A DNA stretch of 64,000 nt from Lottia gigantea (lineage: Eukaryota; Mollusca; Gastropoda; Lottiidae), in the NCBI RefSeq assembly GCF_000327385.1, contig NW_008710807.1, positions 153,214 to 217,213 of the forward strand, in the 5' to 3' direction. Below, in pieces: positions 47,701-57,560 of the stretch. The notes below the pieces were generated by a model, which did not search any database, had not been told where the DNA came from, and saw only the letters and a list, made by a program, of their open reading frames with translations. The position numbers and the translations under genes were made by a program. Position 1 is the stretch's first letter. The number at the start of each line of letters is the position of its first letter.

Positions 47701-50147
47701 CTGCTGTTTTAATTCCAGTTCATATAAAACTGAATAATTTTGAATTAAAAATAGCCGAGTTAGTAACATGTGTGTGTAATAAAAACAGTGTTTTCTGGAG
47801 TTATGGAAGTTTTTAGTATGACTCACTAAATTACTAAATTATTTCCAGTTTTTTTTATTATATCATTCAGGGTTCATACCTTCTGAAACTTTTGTTATTT
47901 ATGAACATCATCCCCCCAACCCCCAAGCCCCACCTTGACCTCACCACTATATGATATTCTCTATCCAATCAATGTTGTTTCTAGGAAACATTAAATGAAG
48001 GGGGGGTGTCGAGCAAGTCCACTAGATTTTCCAGTCGGGGCACTAGGCAATTCTTTCACTATATAAAATGATGATAATAAAATTTGTAAGTGGGGTGAGG
48101 GTGCAAAAGGCTAGTTTTCCCCTCCCCCCACCATACTAACCCCTCTGTATTCAATCTCCTGGATTGTGTATTATAACCCTGGCTCAGCTCTAAGTTCATT
48201 TTGAAAATACGGACCCAAGATGCCAAGAAAAGACCAAGATTTCTAATCCTACAATGTGGTTGCAGAACGTCCAAAATACAGACTACCCTATCACACCCCA
48301 CCCTCCCCCACCATACCCCTATCTCGCCCCCCTCGCACCACACCCCTATCTCCCTACAATCAAGAAAGAAATGAATATCTAATAATTCATATGATGATAT
48401 CTAATCCTATATCTAACTAGTCCAGTCATGTTTTATTATAAATATAGCAATATTAACTAATCTCCTGAATGAATGGTTCTATATCTTCTTGTTGGTAATA
48501 CAGAATATATCACGATCTTATTCTTATAGTCTGGACTACACATGTACTCATTTTTATCAGAAAAAGTATGGAAAGGGCAAATGAAGTAAATATGAAAAAA
48601 CTAGTCAGAACCATCTTAAGTCAAAAATGAACTGAAATTAAATGAATGGAGTATTACGTCCTACTTTTATGTACCATGTGGGCTAATGAAGACCGGCAAC
48701 GCCATGCAGGGTACAATGAACCACAATGAAATACCAGGACAGCGGCATTAGCCTGCAAGTTTTCATATTCAACCTGTCGAGGGATCTTTAATACTGCATA
48801 GCCTGTAGCACACGGGGCCTCGGTTTATTATCTATATTAAAGATTCTCAAAAAATGATGGAAATTGGAATAATAAACATTTATCATATTAAGATAGGAAT
48901 AGGAAACACTAGTCATAATCATCAAAAAACCTCAAATTTAAAGGGACTAACCTAAGTATCGCAATGGGTGTCACAAAACAACCAGGGGTAGAACACTTTA
49001 CAGGATACCTGGTGCTACTCTGCAACTATGTTTCTCAACTCTGCAATACTTTAAGAGAGTCACTTTGTCTCGCCTCTCAGTCCCACCTGTGGTGTGAGCC
49101 CCCCTTGACAATTTAGTGCCTCTATTACCCCCACCCCCTGAGCACTGGCCAAAATACATGTTTAACCTCACCCCACCCCACCCCACCACACACCCGCTTT
49201 CTAAAAAAGGCTTCATTTGAACATTGACAAACTTCTTAAATAGAAAATTTCAAAGTATGAAATAAATATGTGTTAAACAGGTCAGCCATCCCTGTAAAAA
49301 CTTTCTCAAGATGTTGAAAGTTCTAAAGAATATTGTAAACAATTTGTTATAGAGAGATGCCTAATGTTATACTGTTTCATAAACACTAGCAGCATTCTGT
49401 CAAAATATTACATTCTGATGAATTTCATTCACTCAAAGACTTTCAGGATAAAGTGGTACCAATGTTGAAGTAATACTTTTAACTTAAGCAGAAATATTTT
49501 ATCTGGTGAGTAAAAGACTTTCAGGATGGAGTGGCACCAGCATTGAAGTTATACTTTTTAATTGAAGCAGAAATATTTTATTCTAGTAAGTTTCAACAGT
49601 CAAAGACTTTCAGGATGAAGTGGCACCAACAGTGAAACATAATTTTCAATACAAACTTTTCAAAGCAATAAATACCTTTTCTATAGTGAATTTTAATTCT
49701 AGCAGAATTTTGGTGAAAATCTTATTGGTCAAAGACTTTCAGGCTGGAGAGGTTTTAAATTATTCTATTCAAGTGAAATTTCATCCACTCAAAGAATTAT
49801 GGTTTTTGGAAAAGTTGGCAGTAGTACAGAATTTCATAAGTTTCCAAACCCTTTCAATGTATTAAACAGATCATTTTGCTTCCAATTATTCTGCTTCCAA
49901 ATTATGCTCGGCTCGGATTAAAAGATGTATGCCTAGTTCTTCACGTCGCAACAGTGTCACAAGAGTAACATATCGAAACTTGGCGGTCCATTGAATCGGA
50001 ACCAAACTTGCAGGTAGTATGCTGCCAAAAGTTCTGACAGACAAGTAAAATTTAAAAAGGAATTCCAGGCCTACCTTTGACTGTCATGAAACAAAAATAA
50101 ACACCTAAAATCCATGAAAAACTTCCCAATTTCAACATTAAATCCAT
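32749..50147 (-). CDS. GPI-anchored adhesion protein, 3 Ig + 1 FN3 (Klingon/Lachesin-like)
   Basis: Predicted cell-surface adhesion protein of the Lachesin/Klingon/IgLON group, which acts in neural and epithelial contacts. Coding exons in order of translation: 50147-50075, 43678-43595, 43096-42896, 39809-39688, 39000-38850, 36354-36061, 35522-35401, 35040-34845, 33608-33558, 32837-32749. All junction phases agree, giving 460 residues. Residues 1-24 (MDLMLKLGSF..) form a signal peptide. Ig1 has C47, W59 and C102; Ig2 has C145, W157 and C191; Ig3 has C234, W246 and C292, with the linker YAP typical of Lachesin. FN3 spans about 309-414 in two exons. A Pro-rich 17-residue linker exon follows, then a tail ending in a hydrophobic stretch (SIILVFLFITLLLS) directly before the stop, as in a GPI-attachment signal, with omega likely near N437-G439. 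Several N-glycosylation sequons are visible. Drosophila Klingon has the same domain order. Introns are large and repeat-filled. Confidence 0.9.
33178..33500. repeat. TCATGATAGCTTTAATATT satellite, intronic block 1
   Basis: About ten imperfect units of roughly 23-24 bp based on TTCATGATAGCTTTAATATT. It lies in the last intron of the Ig/FN3 gene (between 32837 and 33558). The same core recurs in block 2 at 36410-36960. Confidence 0.8.
33558..33608 (-). other. Symmetric 51-nt Pro-rich linker exon (possible cassette)
   Basis: Minus-strand exon with acceptor TTTTTCACAG and donor GTAAGTATTC, reading A-G-L-T-P-P-T-P-T-L-P-N-P-H-I-H-S between the FN3 domain and the GPI tail. Incoming and outgoing phases are the same, and the length is 17 codons. 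The exons on either side also join in frame without it, so it may be included or skipped. Confidence 0.7.
35565..35765. repeat. Two tandem short hairpins, ACTAAAGGGAGATAAT type
   Basis: GACTAAAGTGAGATAATTTG..CCTCTATTTAGTC (35571-35622) and ACTAAAGGGAGATAATTTG..ATCTCCCTTTAGTC (35711-35758) each fold on themselves. Both are followed by TTCAAG. The AAAGGGAGATAA motif resembles MITE ends I associate with mollusc genomes (from memory). They sit in an intron of the Ig/FN3 gene. Confidence 0.6.
35870..36015. repeat. Half copy of foldback family 2 in the Ig/FN3 gene
   Basis: GATTGTGAAGAGGTTTTCT, GATAGCATCAATTTGCACCA and GGTTCCTGCAATTCCACTAAA match the left arm of the 10200-10535 element. It stops 45 bp short of the Ig3 exon. 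Confidence 0.6.
36410..36965. repeat. TTTCATGGTAGCTTTAATATT satellite, intronic block 2
   Basis: About 20 imperfect units of roughly 23 bp, alternating ATGGTAGCTTTAATATT, ATGATAGCTTTAATATT and ATGACAGCTTTAATATT, with a higher-order repeat of about 115 bp visible near 36690-36880. It shares its core with block 1 at 33178-33500. Confidence 0.85.
37730..37985 (+). mobile_element. SINE-like repeat (GGAGTTTTACGTCC family), fullest copy
   Basis: Runs TGGAGTTTTACGTCCTAC, GAAGACGGGCAACGCCATG, TGCAATGAGGGAAATTTTAA, CAGGACAGCGGCATTAGCC, CAACTGTCGAGGGATCTTTA, GTACACAGCCTGTAGCACAC, CCTCGGTTTATTG and CATGTCAGCCCCTCGTACC. No open frame. About ten shorter copies occur in the window (14705, 19409, 30885, 41350, 41500, 42640 reversed, 48640 and others). 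I infer a SINE family because of its small size, lack of coding and constant orientation of parts. A pol III head is not clear. Confidence 0.65.
38271..38410. mobile_element. hAT-like MITE, 140 bp
   Basis: Ends CAGTGGCGGAGCCAAAGG and CCTGGCTCCACCACTG form inverted repeats of about 14 bp. Flanks CTAACAAG and CTGACAAA match at 6 of 8 positions, consistent with a decayed 8-bp target duplication. The CAGTGGCG-type end is shared with the element at 51303-51364. Confidence 0.7.
39002..39095. repeat. GAAT/GGAT microsatellite
   Basis: Runs of TGAATGAATGAATG and GGATGGATGAATG directly upstream (minus-strand sense) of the acceptor of the Ig2 second exon. Confidence 0.85.
39835..40025. repeat. Tandem repeat, about 85 bp x 2-3
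   Basis: Units share TGTAAGATTGTGCCA, CTTCAAAATGGCTGAAAA, ACATAAATATTTTAAAATG-type blocks and TCTATCTTCATTGTCAG. It lies in the intron upstream of Ig2 in the Ig/FN3 gene. Confidence 0.65.
40848..41110 (-). repeat. 48-bp tandem array with tRNA A-box-like motif, 5 copies
   Basis: The unit on the plus strand is CAGACGACAATCCAACATGC + TACTGACTGCACTATTCCAC + TGTCCTGT. On the minus strand each copy carries TAGTGCAGTCAGTAGC or TAGCGCAGTCGGTAGC, which fits an RNA polymerase III box A as in the 5' half of a tRNA. No box B is inside the unit. Related single sequence lies at 3500-3590. Open frames on both strands follow from the 3n period. Confidence 0.75.
41345..41600 (+). mobile_element. Two fragments of the SINE-like family
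   Basis: 41350-41412 carries AAATGGAGTTCTAGATG, GACAGGCAACACCATGCAGT and AGGGAAATAGCC. 41500-41595 carries GGCAACATCATGCAGTGTAC, AATGAGGGAAATAGCC, then GAAGCTCTTTAATGTACACAGCC. Both match the family order seen at 37730. Confidence 0.6.
42255..42330. repeat. Half copy of foldback family 1
   Basis: AAGAAAGGTGGCTATTGCAG, TCAAGGTATTAGATAC and CTCCACATTGTGAAGG match the right arm of the element at 31975-32210. Confidence 0.6.
42640..42712 (-). mobile_element. SINE-like family, 5' fragment, reversed
   Basis: On the minus strand GGAATGGAGTTTTACATCC is followed by CTACTCCTGTTTGATC and GCAGTGTGCAATGAG, the 5' part of the family in inverted orientation. Confidence 0.55.
46095..46300. mobile_element. 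Foldback family 2, shortened copy
   Basis: ATTTTCAGTCAGTGGTTC and GCAATTCCATTAAAAC face the inverse GAAATTGCAGGAATCACAG, ACGTCTGACTGAAAATCG. These are followed by GCTATCAATGTCCCTGATAC and TCTTTATAATCCC as in the 10200 element. Confidence 0.6.
46573..47085. repeat. 21-bp minisatellite, about 24 copies
   Basis: Unit CCAGATATATTACTTGCCCCT with variants such as TTCCAGATAT and CTACAGATAT. Seven codons long, so frames stay open on both strands (minus-strand reading gives repeated GGASNIS). It lies inside intron 1 of the Ig/FN3 gene and is judged non-coding. Confidence 0.9.
47400..47605. repeat. Tandem duplication, about 113 bp x 2
   Basis: Both copies carry GTTTGGGCAGGGTTT, GTGAGAGAAGCC, CAGACCTTCAA (TAGACCTTCAA in the first), GCTTCTGCA, GAATC and CCTGGCTGC/CTCGACTGC blocks. 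Confidence 0.65.
48640..48835 (+). mobile_element. SINE-like repeat (GGAGTTTTACGTCC family), copy
   Basis: Starts AATGGAGTATTACGTCCTAC, then TGTGGGCTAATGAAGACCGG, CAACGCCATGCAGGGTACAA, AGGACAGCGGCATTAGCC, CTGTCGAGGGATCTTTAATA and GCACACGGGGCCTCGG. Closely similar to the 37730 copy; the 3' tail is absent. Confidence 0.7.
49430..49760. repeat. Tandem repeat, about 80-125 bp x 4
   Basis: Units are anchored on AAAGACTTTCAGGATGAAGTGG (variants at about 49435, 49513, 49605 and 49732), followed by CACCAACATTGAAG and GCAGAAATATTTTAT blocks. Unit length varies. Confidence 0.6.
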
Positions 50148-50734
50148 TTTTATTCCAGTTTTTTTTAACTCCTGAGTTTTTATGGAATAACGACCTGACA
50201 CAATTCACCTAGTCTGTAGATTGACTGGCATCAAACACGCGTATAATTCATCACGTGACAGGCAGAAAGGCGGTGTGTTATTTGGCATTACGTGATCCTG
50301 TCAGTCTGCTAGTGGGTTGGTGGAATCACGTTGGGTTAAAGGGGCAATCCCACTTAGTTTGGCATCAATTGTTGAAGACTTTCATAAGGCGTATATTATA
50401 TAGGAGACTAATGGGGAGCCCATAGCATGACAGATTTTCTCGAGCAGCATTTCTCGGATTCATAAAAGAAATGGCATTTCCAGTGCCTTAGACCTTGCAA
50501 TTCTGAACCTATATTCCACGATCTCAGTAAGTTTGACAAGGCTATCCATGTTTTATGAAAGCGTAGGTCACAGAAAAAGTCTGGAAAACTGAGATGGTAT
50601 TCAACTGTCACCTCTCCTGGACGAATCCATAATAGAAGTTTCAAAGTGTATGAAATAGACCAAACATAATCCCAAGACTCAATGTCATCCACCAAGTAAC
50701 GGACTAAAACTGCAGAAAAATCCAGCCTCAGGAA

Positions 50735-51120
50735 GTTTCAGGGGTCGCATCATAGATCAGATAATAGACTTAAAATTAAAGGGGCACATCTAAAAGTGGC
50801 ATGCTCCCTTTAAAGAGGTTACTATTAAAGAAACCCGAACCTGAAATAAGTATACAACAAAAATCCTAAAGCGCATCTTAGATCAGATTATAGACTAAGA
50901 ATCAAAGAGGGACATCTGTAAGTGACATGATCCCTTAAAGAGGTAACTATTAAAGAAAGCCTGTGACTACAGTAAAATCCAACATAGGATTTCAGTTTAA
51001 AACGTGCCTGTACCAAATAGAGATCAGATCATTAAATTGAAAATTAAAATGAAAATAAAAAGCGCAACTCAAAAGTAGGATGCTCCCTTTAAAGAGGTTA
51101 ACATTAAAGAAAAACGAAGC
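50735..51120. repeat. Degenerate tandem repeat, about 135-155 bp x 3
   Basis: Units share GATCAGAT, AGACT-AAAATTAAA, GCACATCTAAAAGTGG, GCTCCCTTTAAAGAGGTTA and TATTAAAGAAA blocks at about 50752, 50882 and 51022. Confidence 0.65.
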
Positions 51121-51294
51121 TGACATCGTGTATGTATAAGTATGTGTTTGATTTGCTATGCTAGTTAACAAGGTCTAATGTGCTCCGGGCCAATACACAT
51201 AAACAGGCCAAGTTATTAGGAACATTTGTTTCAATAAGAGAAATTACAAATCTTTGGAATTGTCTGCGGTTTTACACCAATAAGGTTTAATTAG

Positions 51295-51372
51295 AATGTG
51301 GCCAGTGGCGGCGCCAGGTTTACGTCCGAGGGTGGACTTCTGCCCCCCTTTGGCTCTGCCACTGAATGTGGC
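51295..51372. mobile_element. hAT-like micro-MITE with perfect 8-bp target duplication
   Basis: The element proper is 51303-51364 (62 bp). It starts CAGTGGCGGCGCCAGG and ends CTTTGGCTCTGCCACTG. It is bordered on both sides by AATGTGGC (51295-51302 and 51365-51372), an exact 8-bp target-site duplication as expected for hAT transposons. No coding capacity. Confidence 0.85.
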
Positions 51373-52849
51373 GTATAATTTTAAGAAGTACCAGAAAATG
51401 AAAATAAGAGAAATTTGGACAGCAATTTCATATATGAACCCTAGGATATCAATCTGATGAAATCCGGGGGCCTAATTCTGGAAACTTTTAAGTTGAGTTT
51501 GGTGTGCTTCATCTGATTGGTCAGTCACTAAAATTGATTTTGAATGAAGTTTTATTATCCAATCAGATTTCTGTATTAAAATCTGAGCCATATTCTCTAT
51601 TTTAGTTTTCGGGGAAGGGAGAATTTGAATCTGCCAAATACACAGGTCTAGGAATTTCTAGATTGGAACAATTACTTCATTTAGAAATTGGAATCAGCGG
51701 TCTGAAACCGTTGGGTATCTGTTAAATGTGGCTTAAAGTCTGTTTAGTTTTAGAGAATAAGGTCCACATCTTGATGTTTAGTTTATTATTGCCTTGGAAG
51801 GTAAGTGGAGTCGCTGAAACAAAAGACACCAAACGAAACCTCCAAATTGGTAGGCCTGGGCCTATTTTAATCAGAATAGCTAGCTATAGTCCTGTGCTAA
51901 ATTTTGAAATGGGCGTCACAAGTTTCACAACAAATTTCGAAATTCAAAATTTAAAACAATGAGTAAGTAAGTAAGGCTTTATAAATGGCCCGAGTCGAAA
52001 TTTAGAAAATATATTGTGTTTTTAAATGTCATGACATTTAAACTATAGAAAGTTATTGAGTTTAATTATAAACATTTACACACATTTATAATTATTTCAG
52101 TCTATTGATTGACACGAGGCTGAGCTAGCAGACAGAGCTCACAAAGGGCCAGATAATATCTGTTTTCTAAGATGAACATCAAATGCCTGTTAACCACCAT
52201 GACCTCAATTATATAGCAATGTCAACCTACACCCATTGCTAGCACCAAAATTATGCACCGCATAGGATAGGCCTACCCAGTTAAGCACCAAAGAACCAAC
52301 TGTTATTTAAGCACCAACAAATCATTCGTACTGCAAACGTTTGAGTTTAACATTTGACCTTGGAAATGGCGGGAAAAAATAGGCCTAGGCCCTATGCCTG
52401 TAGGCATACGAAGCCTACCAACAGTCAATCCAACATGATAGAAATAATCAAAAATAACTGTCTGGGAAAGAGCCGAAGCCAGTTGATGAACGATACAAGA
52501 ATAATCAATGGAATAGATTAATATAATTAAATCCCCAGGATAAAAAAATAATATTAGACCAGTATCATGATAGAATAATAATTACTCCGGTCCTGCAATC
52601 AATAACTTCCGCTATAACAGGCTCGCACTGTCACGTGCACTCCGCATTTCCTTTCTCACGACAGGCTCCAATTAACGTCGAGTTGATGGATTCCATGTTT
52701 CGTTTTAAAAATATCCAGGCTTCTGTGAAGTTATGGAATTGGGAAGTTCTGGTGCAGATATTTTGAAACTTGTAGGCCTATCAATATTTTGCTTTGATGA
52801 TGAAATGTCCGCAGGCTACGAGCCATCAAAGTGGGGTGGCGTCTTTGAC

Positions 52850-53070
52850 CTGAAGAAGAGACCATGAACATGTGACCCTGCTAAATCTCGCTTTGTAGCA
52901 CACCAAACCACACGTGCTTCAGCAGGTACATGTACACGAACTCAACCTAATAAACCCGTGAATTTAGCCGACATCGAAGTCTTTGACCGGAGGAAAACCA
53001 GGAGCACTGTGACCCTAAAGCTCCCTTTGTAGGTAGCCTAACCGAAACACACGTGCTTAAGCAGGTACAT
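52850..53070. repeat. Tandem duplication, about 130 bp x 2
   Basis: Both copies carry GTCTTTGACC, a purine-rich AGAAG/GAGG block, TGTGACCCT, CTTTGTAG, ACACGTGCTT and AGCAGGTACATG. Confidence 0.65.
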
Positions 53071-53543
53071 GAAGCCTACATAATACGCGTATAATATGAC
53101 TTGCACTGAGCCAATGGATATATAGATATAACGCTTCAGTTTCCTGTAAATTGACCTGCACCGTACTTAAAATATGGGTTCAGAGCTGCTGTAAAATGTG
53201 TAAAATGAAAGTAAAGCTGTCAACACGTGTTTGGTGATTAGTGGTCTAATTGAGTTGAGAATATTATCATTATTAAAATGGCTATCATGATATCAACTCC
53301 TCTTTTCATCACATTTTTATTGCATTCCAGTATTTTATGTCCGAGTTTGAGTTTTAAACGAATTTTGAGTTGTCGATTCCGGTCTTCGTCAGATTATATT
53401 TGCTTACATTTTAAGAGCCTACTGTTCTGCGCCTTTCCTTCAATGGATAAAGAACACAAACGACACCGTGCATTGAGCAATGGGAGGAATTCTTGAAAGA
53501 CGGACTGTAACAGAAAATTAAACAGATTATTTTAGGACAAACT

Positions 53544-53703
53544 CTGGCATTTCTATGAATCATTAGGTAGAGAGGGTGGGGAGGGGGAGCAAGTAATATC
53601 AATTGGGGTTCAGAGGATATTCTTATGTAAAATGATAAGAAATAGGCAGGTGGAAAGGGGGGTGGGGGCAAAGCCCAGATACCCATAAAAATGCCACTGG
53701 TTA
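53544..53703. mobile_element. MITE-like fragment with GCCACTG end
   Basis: The right end reads CCCATAAAAATGCCACTGG. A decayed inverse (CTCTGGCATTTCTATG) lies at the left. The G-rich interior resembles other CAGTGGCG-type patches at 39220, 42055, 43730 and 44870. Family assignment is tentative. Confidence 0.35.
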
Positions 53704-54030
53704 TATCACGATTGCAAGAACTTGCAATAAATTACTAAACAATTACTAAATTACTGACAATATAGTAAGTTGTGCAATGAAGGAAATTTGGGCAAAACTG
53801 GCTTTTAACAAAATAGAGTCTATATTAAAGGCCATATATATGATAAAATCAGTCCTGTCTCTACTGGATAAGACATTGTAATTTCACGATTGTGAATACT
53901 CGCTACAAATCACCAACTAGTGAATTCGGGACACACTGTGCAATGGGGAACATTTTGACATATAACAACATAGAAAGTAGATTATTATCGGATAAAATGT
54001 TGTAATATCACGATTGCGAGAACTAGCCAT
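53700..54030. repeat. Tandem repeat, about 125-150 bp x 3
   Basis: Units share TATCACGATTGCAAGAACT or TTTCACGATTGTGAATACT, a block resembling CAATAAATTACTAAA, GTGCAATGGGGAA or GTGCAATGAAGGA, and ATAGAGTC/AAAGTAGATT. Starts at about 53704, 53878 and 54006. Confidence 0.6.
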
Positions 54031-56398
54031 AAATCAAGGAAAGATATGATTAAATACTGAGATTTTACCTCACGAGAGGTTATTAATAGCAACAATGAAG
54101 AAAATTCCGGCCCCACCCCTGATGAAAACCACGTGTAGAGGGTTAAGCTCGAAGTGGAAGGAATTTACGTTCTTATTACAATCATTTCTATTCATAGCTC
54201 ATATAATCTTAGTTATTTTACTCGCTTTGTTCCTGGGGATAACTTTCTGATATCGTTCCTCTTTTGCCATTGATACATCGTCTCTTCAATATGATTGAAA
54301 CTATCTTCATATTTCTACCGTGATTCACTTTAGCAGGTAAACATCATAATGGGGACCGAGATGATGAATATTCATTGTTGCTTACAATGCCTTACAATGC
54401 CCGACCCCCCTCTCCCCTGCCCTAGAACTGATACTGGTAAGGCTTTGCTTTTCAAAAGAGACATTTGTCTTTAACTAAATAGGAAAATAATCAATAATAA
54501 TAATATAGCAAATCAAATGAGAATAAACAGTAGAACAATTGAAATTTTGAAAATTAAAATGAAGGAACTGAAGTTTCACGTCCTGCTTTTAACCACATAG
54601 TATCGACTTATTGTTATATTCAAATGTCGATGAATCTTGAATACTATTAAAGAAAATAGGAAACAAACCAGTGAGGAAATTGTAGAGTGGATTGTTAAAA
54701 TGATTGTTGTCTGTAGTATGATTTACAGGAGTTGCTTCCTATTAATAGAAAATAAAAGAAAATTTCATGCTCCTATTTTATTTTTCTTCCTTCCTTTTTT
54801 CTGCCAATCGCTGGATGAAAGATGCAGATAGATTTTGGAGATAAGGAGAGGCAAATTTGCAATTAGCAATAATTAGTGAAAAAAAGTCCTTTACATTAAA
54901 TTCTTGCAAGTCACACTTGCTGAAATGACCCCCATGGCAGGATATTACTCTTGCCTTAATATATATTTAAAGATGGGTTTCCTTGTATTTTAGTGTCAAA
55001 TTAAGCAAACTACTTGATTAATTGGTGTTTCTAATGAATTGTCATGTATTCTTTATCATATCATTATGTTCTTATTGCATATAATTAAGAGTTTTAATCA
55101 ATCATAAATGTCCATGTATGTACAGTCTGGATAAACAAAAAAAGACTTTTTGACCTTTCTTTATGGTCCTGGAATTCTGCTGATAATTCTCTTCTAATTT
55201 AGCTAATTATGAATTAAGGACATGCGAGACAAACTGGTATTTTTCCAAGTCATTAAAACCTCTACTTTCTATTCATATAAGTATTAGCATTTTCATTGTC
55301 ATAAATGAAAATAAGGGAACCCATCTTTCAGGCAATGACCCTTTTCAGTCTCATTTCAGTTCCATACATATATAAGGTCCTTGAGCCACAAAAGTTGATG
55401 TCTCTGGTGCCCAGAATTCTTTATCCTTCCACGACACACCAACTGATTATAAAGGCTACAAAAGTTACCACTAAAGAAACTAATAAGTAAACAAAACCAG
55501 TTGATTATTTTTTTGATCTGTTTATTTTTAACACACATTAAAATGTAATTGATGAAAACAAAGAGAAGAAGTGTGATATTGTACCATATTTGTGTTGTTT
55601 TCACAAGTTTGCAAGTCTCCCTGTTTTAGCATATCTTTTCATCCTAATATATTCATGCCTTTATTCTGATTGGCTGTTGATCACATGGTGTAAAAGTTTA
55701 ACCAATCAAAGTAAAGAAAAGATTTTCAAATTCATGCCAATTATGCAACATCCCACAATATTGCTTAAAATCATTTTTCATGCAAATGACTATGGTGGTT
55801 GTTAAACTTATAATTTTAAAAAACGTTGCTATAGAAACGAAATTGATAAATCTCTATAATGTTATAACAAGAAGTGTTGCCAGAATAATCACATTTTAGA
55901 ATTTTGTTGAATAACAGCAACTCTTGATATGGAGATTCGAGTCAAGATGCTGTTTCTTGAAAAAAAACCTTGTGATCAATTTTTGACGAAATGTGCTATT
56001 TTTCAATGTACAAATTTCAACGCAAAATAAATCAGTAAGATTTTTCCAAAATTTAGGACTTAGTTCTCAAAAATTGACCATTGGTGACTGCCTTTACAAA
56101 AGACCAAGCACGAAGCACGAGAAATAAAACTCCATAATATGACTATTCTGGCAACACATGTATTATACATGATATTAACATATTGCTTGTGGCCATCAGA
56201 AGAAACAAAAAAAAACTCTGCGTAATGATGACAAAACTAAAGAAACAATACACAACCTATTTTAATTCCCTCATAATGAGGTCTTTATTTTTGATCAACA
56301 TCAAATATAGTCAAGAATAATCTACAGAAATTTAAAATCTTCTATGTGCATGAAGCTCCATATAAAATACATTTCTAAATCTATCTATAATACAAGAA

Positions 56399-56535
56399 AG
56401 GCATATTCATCAACTATTATCGACTTCATACAAAACCAGCCAAAATTTCACTTTAATCATTATAAAATTTGTTATAATGAAACACCTTTTGGCTGGTTTG
56501 TCTGCTTTCTGGACTGATCCTAGTTGACGAATATG
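56399..56535. mobile_element. Long nested hairpin (foldback) downstream of the Na+/K+-ATPase
   Basis: GGCATATTCATCAACTATTA with CAAAACCAGCCAAAATTTC on the left is the inverse of TTTTGGCTGGTTTG with AGTTGACGAATATGCC on the right. The loop itself folds again (CATTATAA..TTATAATG). Total stem is about 50 bp, well matched. It is either a MITE or an RNA hairpin in the 3' UTR of the minus-strand gene. Confidence 0.7.
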
Positions 56536-57349
56536 CCAAGAAAAAGTTAAGTCACTAACCCATCATAGCAAGTACCATGCATTCCACTAAATCGCGGTTA
56601 AAGTACGACAATTTCTACAAAAGCTGGTCGATATTTTACTATTGCTATCTACTAGATAAATTTTGCAGAAAACACTGGCCAAGCCAAGATTAATGCAAGA
56701 GAGGAAATTTGGAAAATTTTCCGAAATCCCAATAAGAAATCGGAAAAATTTCAAATTTTCATCGCATGACATTAATTTGATTGAATTATATGATGTTATT
56801 TCATGAAACATTTGTTCCCTTGTTCCACATTTCTGACCAACGCAAATTTTCACTTTCATTAGATACACGTTACTAAATTCACCATGACGGAATGTTGAAT
56901 GATGGGAAAAAAACTGACGAGAAAAAAAATAATAATGAAATGATGTGACAACTCCATTCATACAATCTACCACAATCTCATTTGCGAAGAGTCACAAACA
57001 AATACTGACGAATTCAACTTAAAAAAAAATAAAAATACGCAGAAAGAGGCTAAAAATCACAATGAAAATTATAAACAATGTATTTTATTTAAGGGAGTCT
57101 ATTCACATTTTAAAAATCACTAAAAATTCTAAATAGCGAGAAGCAGAAAGTGACGCTACACATTGACAACTGTCACTATGACGAAGCGATGGTCTCATGT
57201 CATACAACCTCTATAACCTAACATATAAATTCATTTTAACAGATCTTTTCTTATTAACAAAAAATTCTACAAAATTTCAGTTTGACACAGAAAACAGCTG
57301 ACCGATACATCACATAGAATTTACAAATATATTATTATCAGTGTTAGAG

Positions 57350-57560
57350 CCATCAGTCACTCATGCCAAGTGCCATGTGACATATGAAATTAACATTGCA
57401 AAGATGCCATGCAATGTCACTGATGCCAAGGGTATAATAGATGCCATGTGATGTCACTGACACAATCTGGAATTGACTATCACTCATGCCGTGTGAAGTC
57501 ACTGAGGCAATTGACACCGACATCCTAGATGCAATTGACGTCACCCATGCCAAGTAAACA
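57350..57560. repeat. Imperfect GATGCCATGTGATGTCACTG repeats
   Basis: Roughly five to six loose units of about 30-35 bp carrying GATGCCA, TGTGATGTCACT and CACTCATGCCAAGTG. Lies in the likely 3' UTR of the Na+/K+-ATPase gene. Confidence 0.6.

Larger units (their letters stand above)
43680..50074. other. Large intron 1 of the Ig/FN3 gene
   Basis: A 6.4-kb intron between the signal-peptide exon and the first Ig exon. It has no further coding exon that I can recognise. It carries a C-rich low-complexity tract (44250-44600), a foldback piece (46095-46300), a 21-bp minisatellite (46573-47085), tandem duplications (47400-47605, 49430-49760), C/G-rich patches (48100-48340, 49090-49200) and a SINE-like copy (48640-48835). 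Confidence 0.65.
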
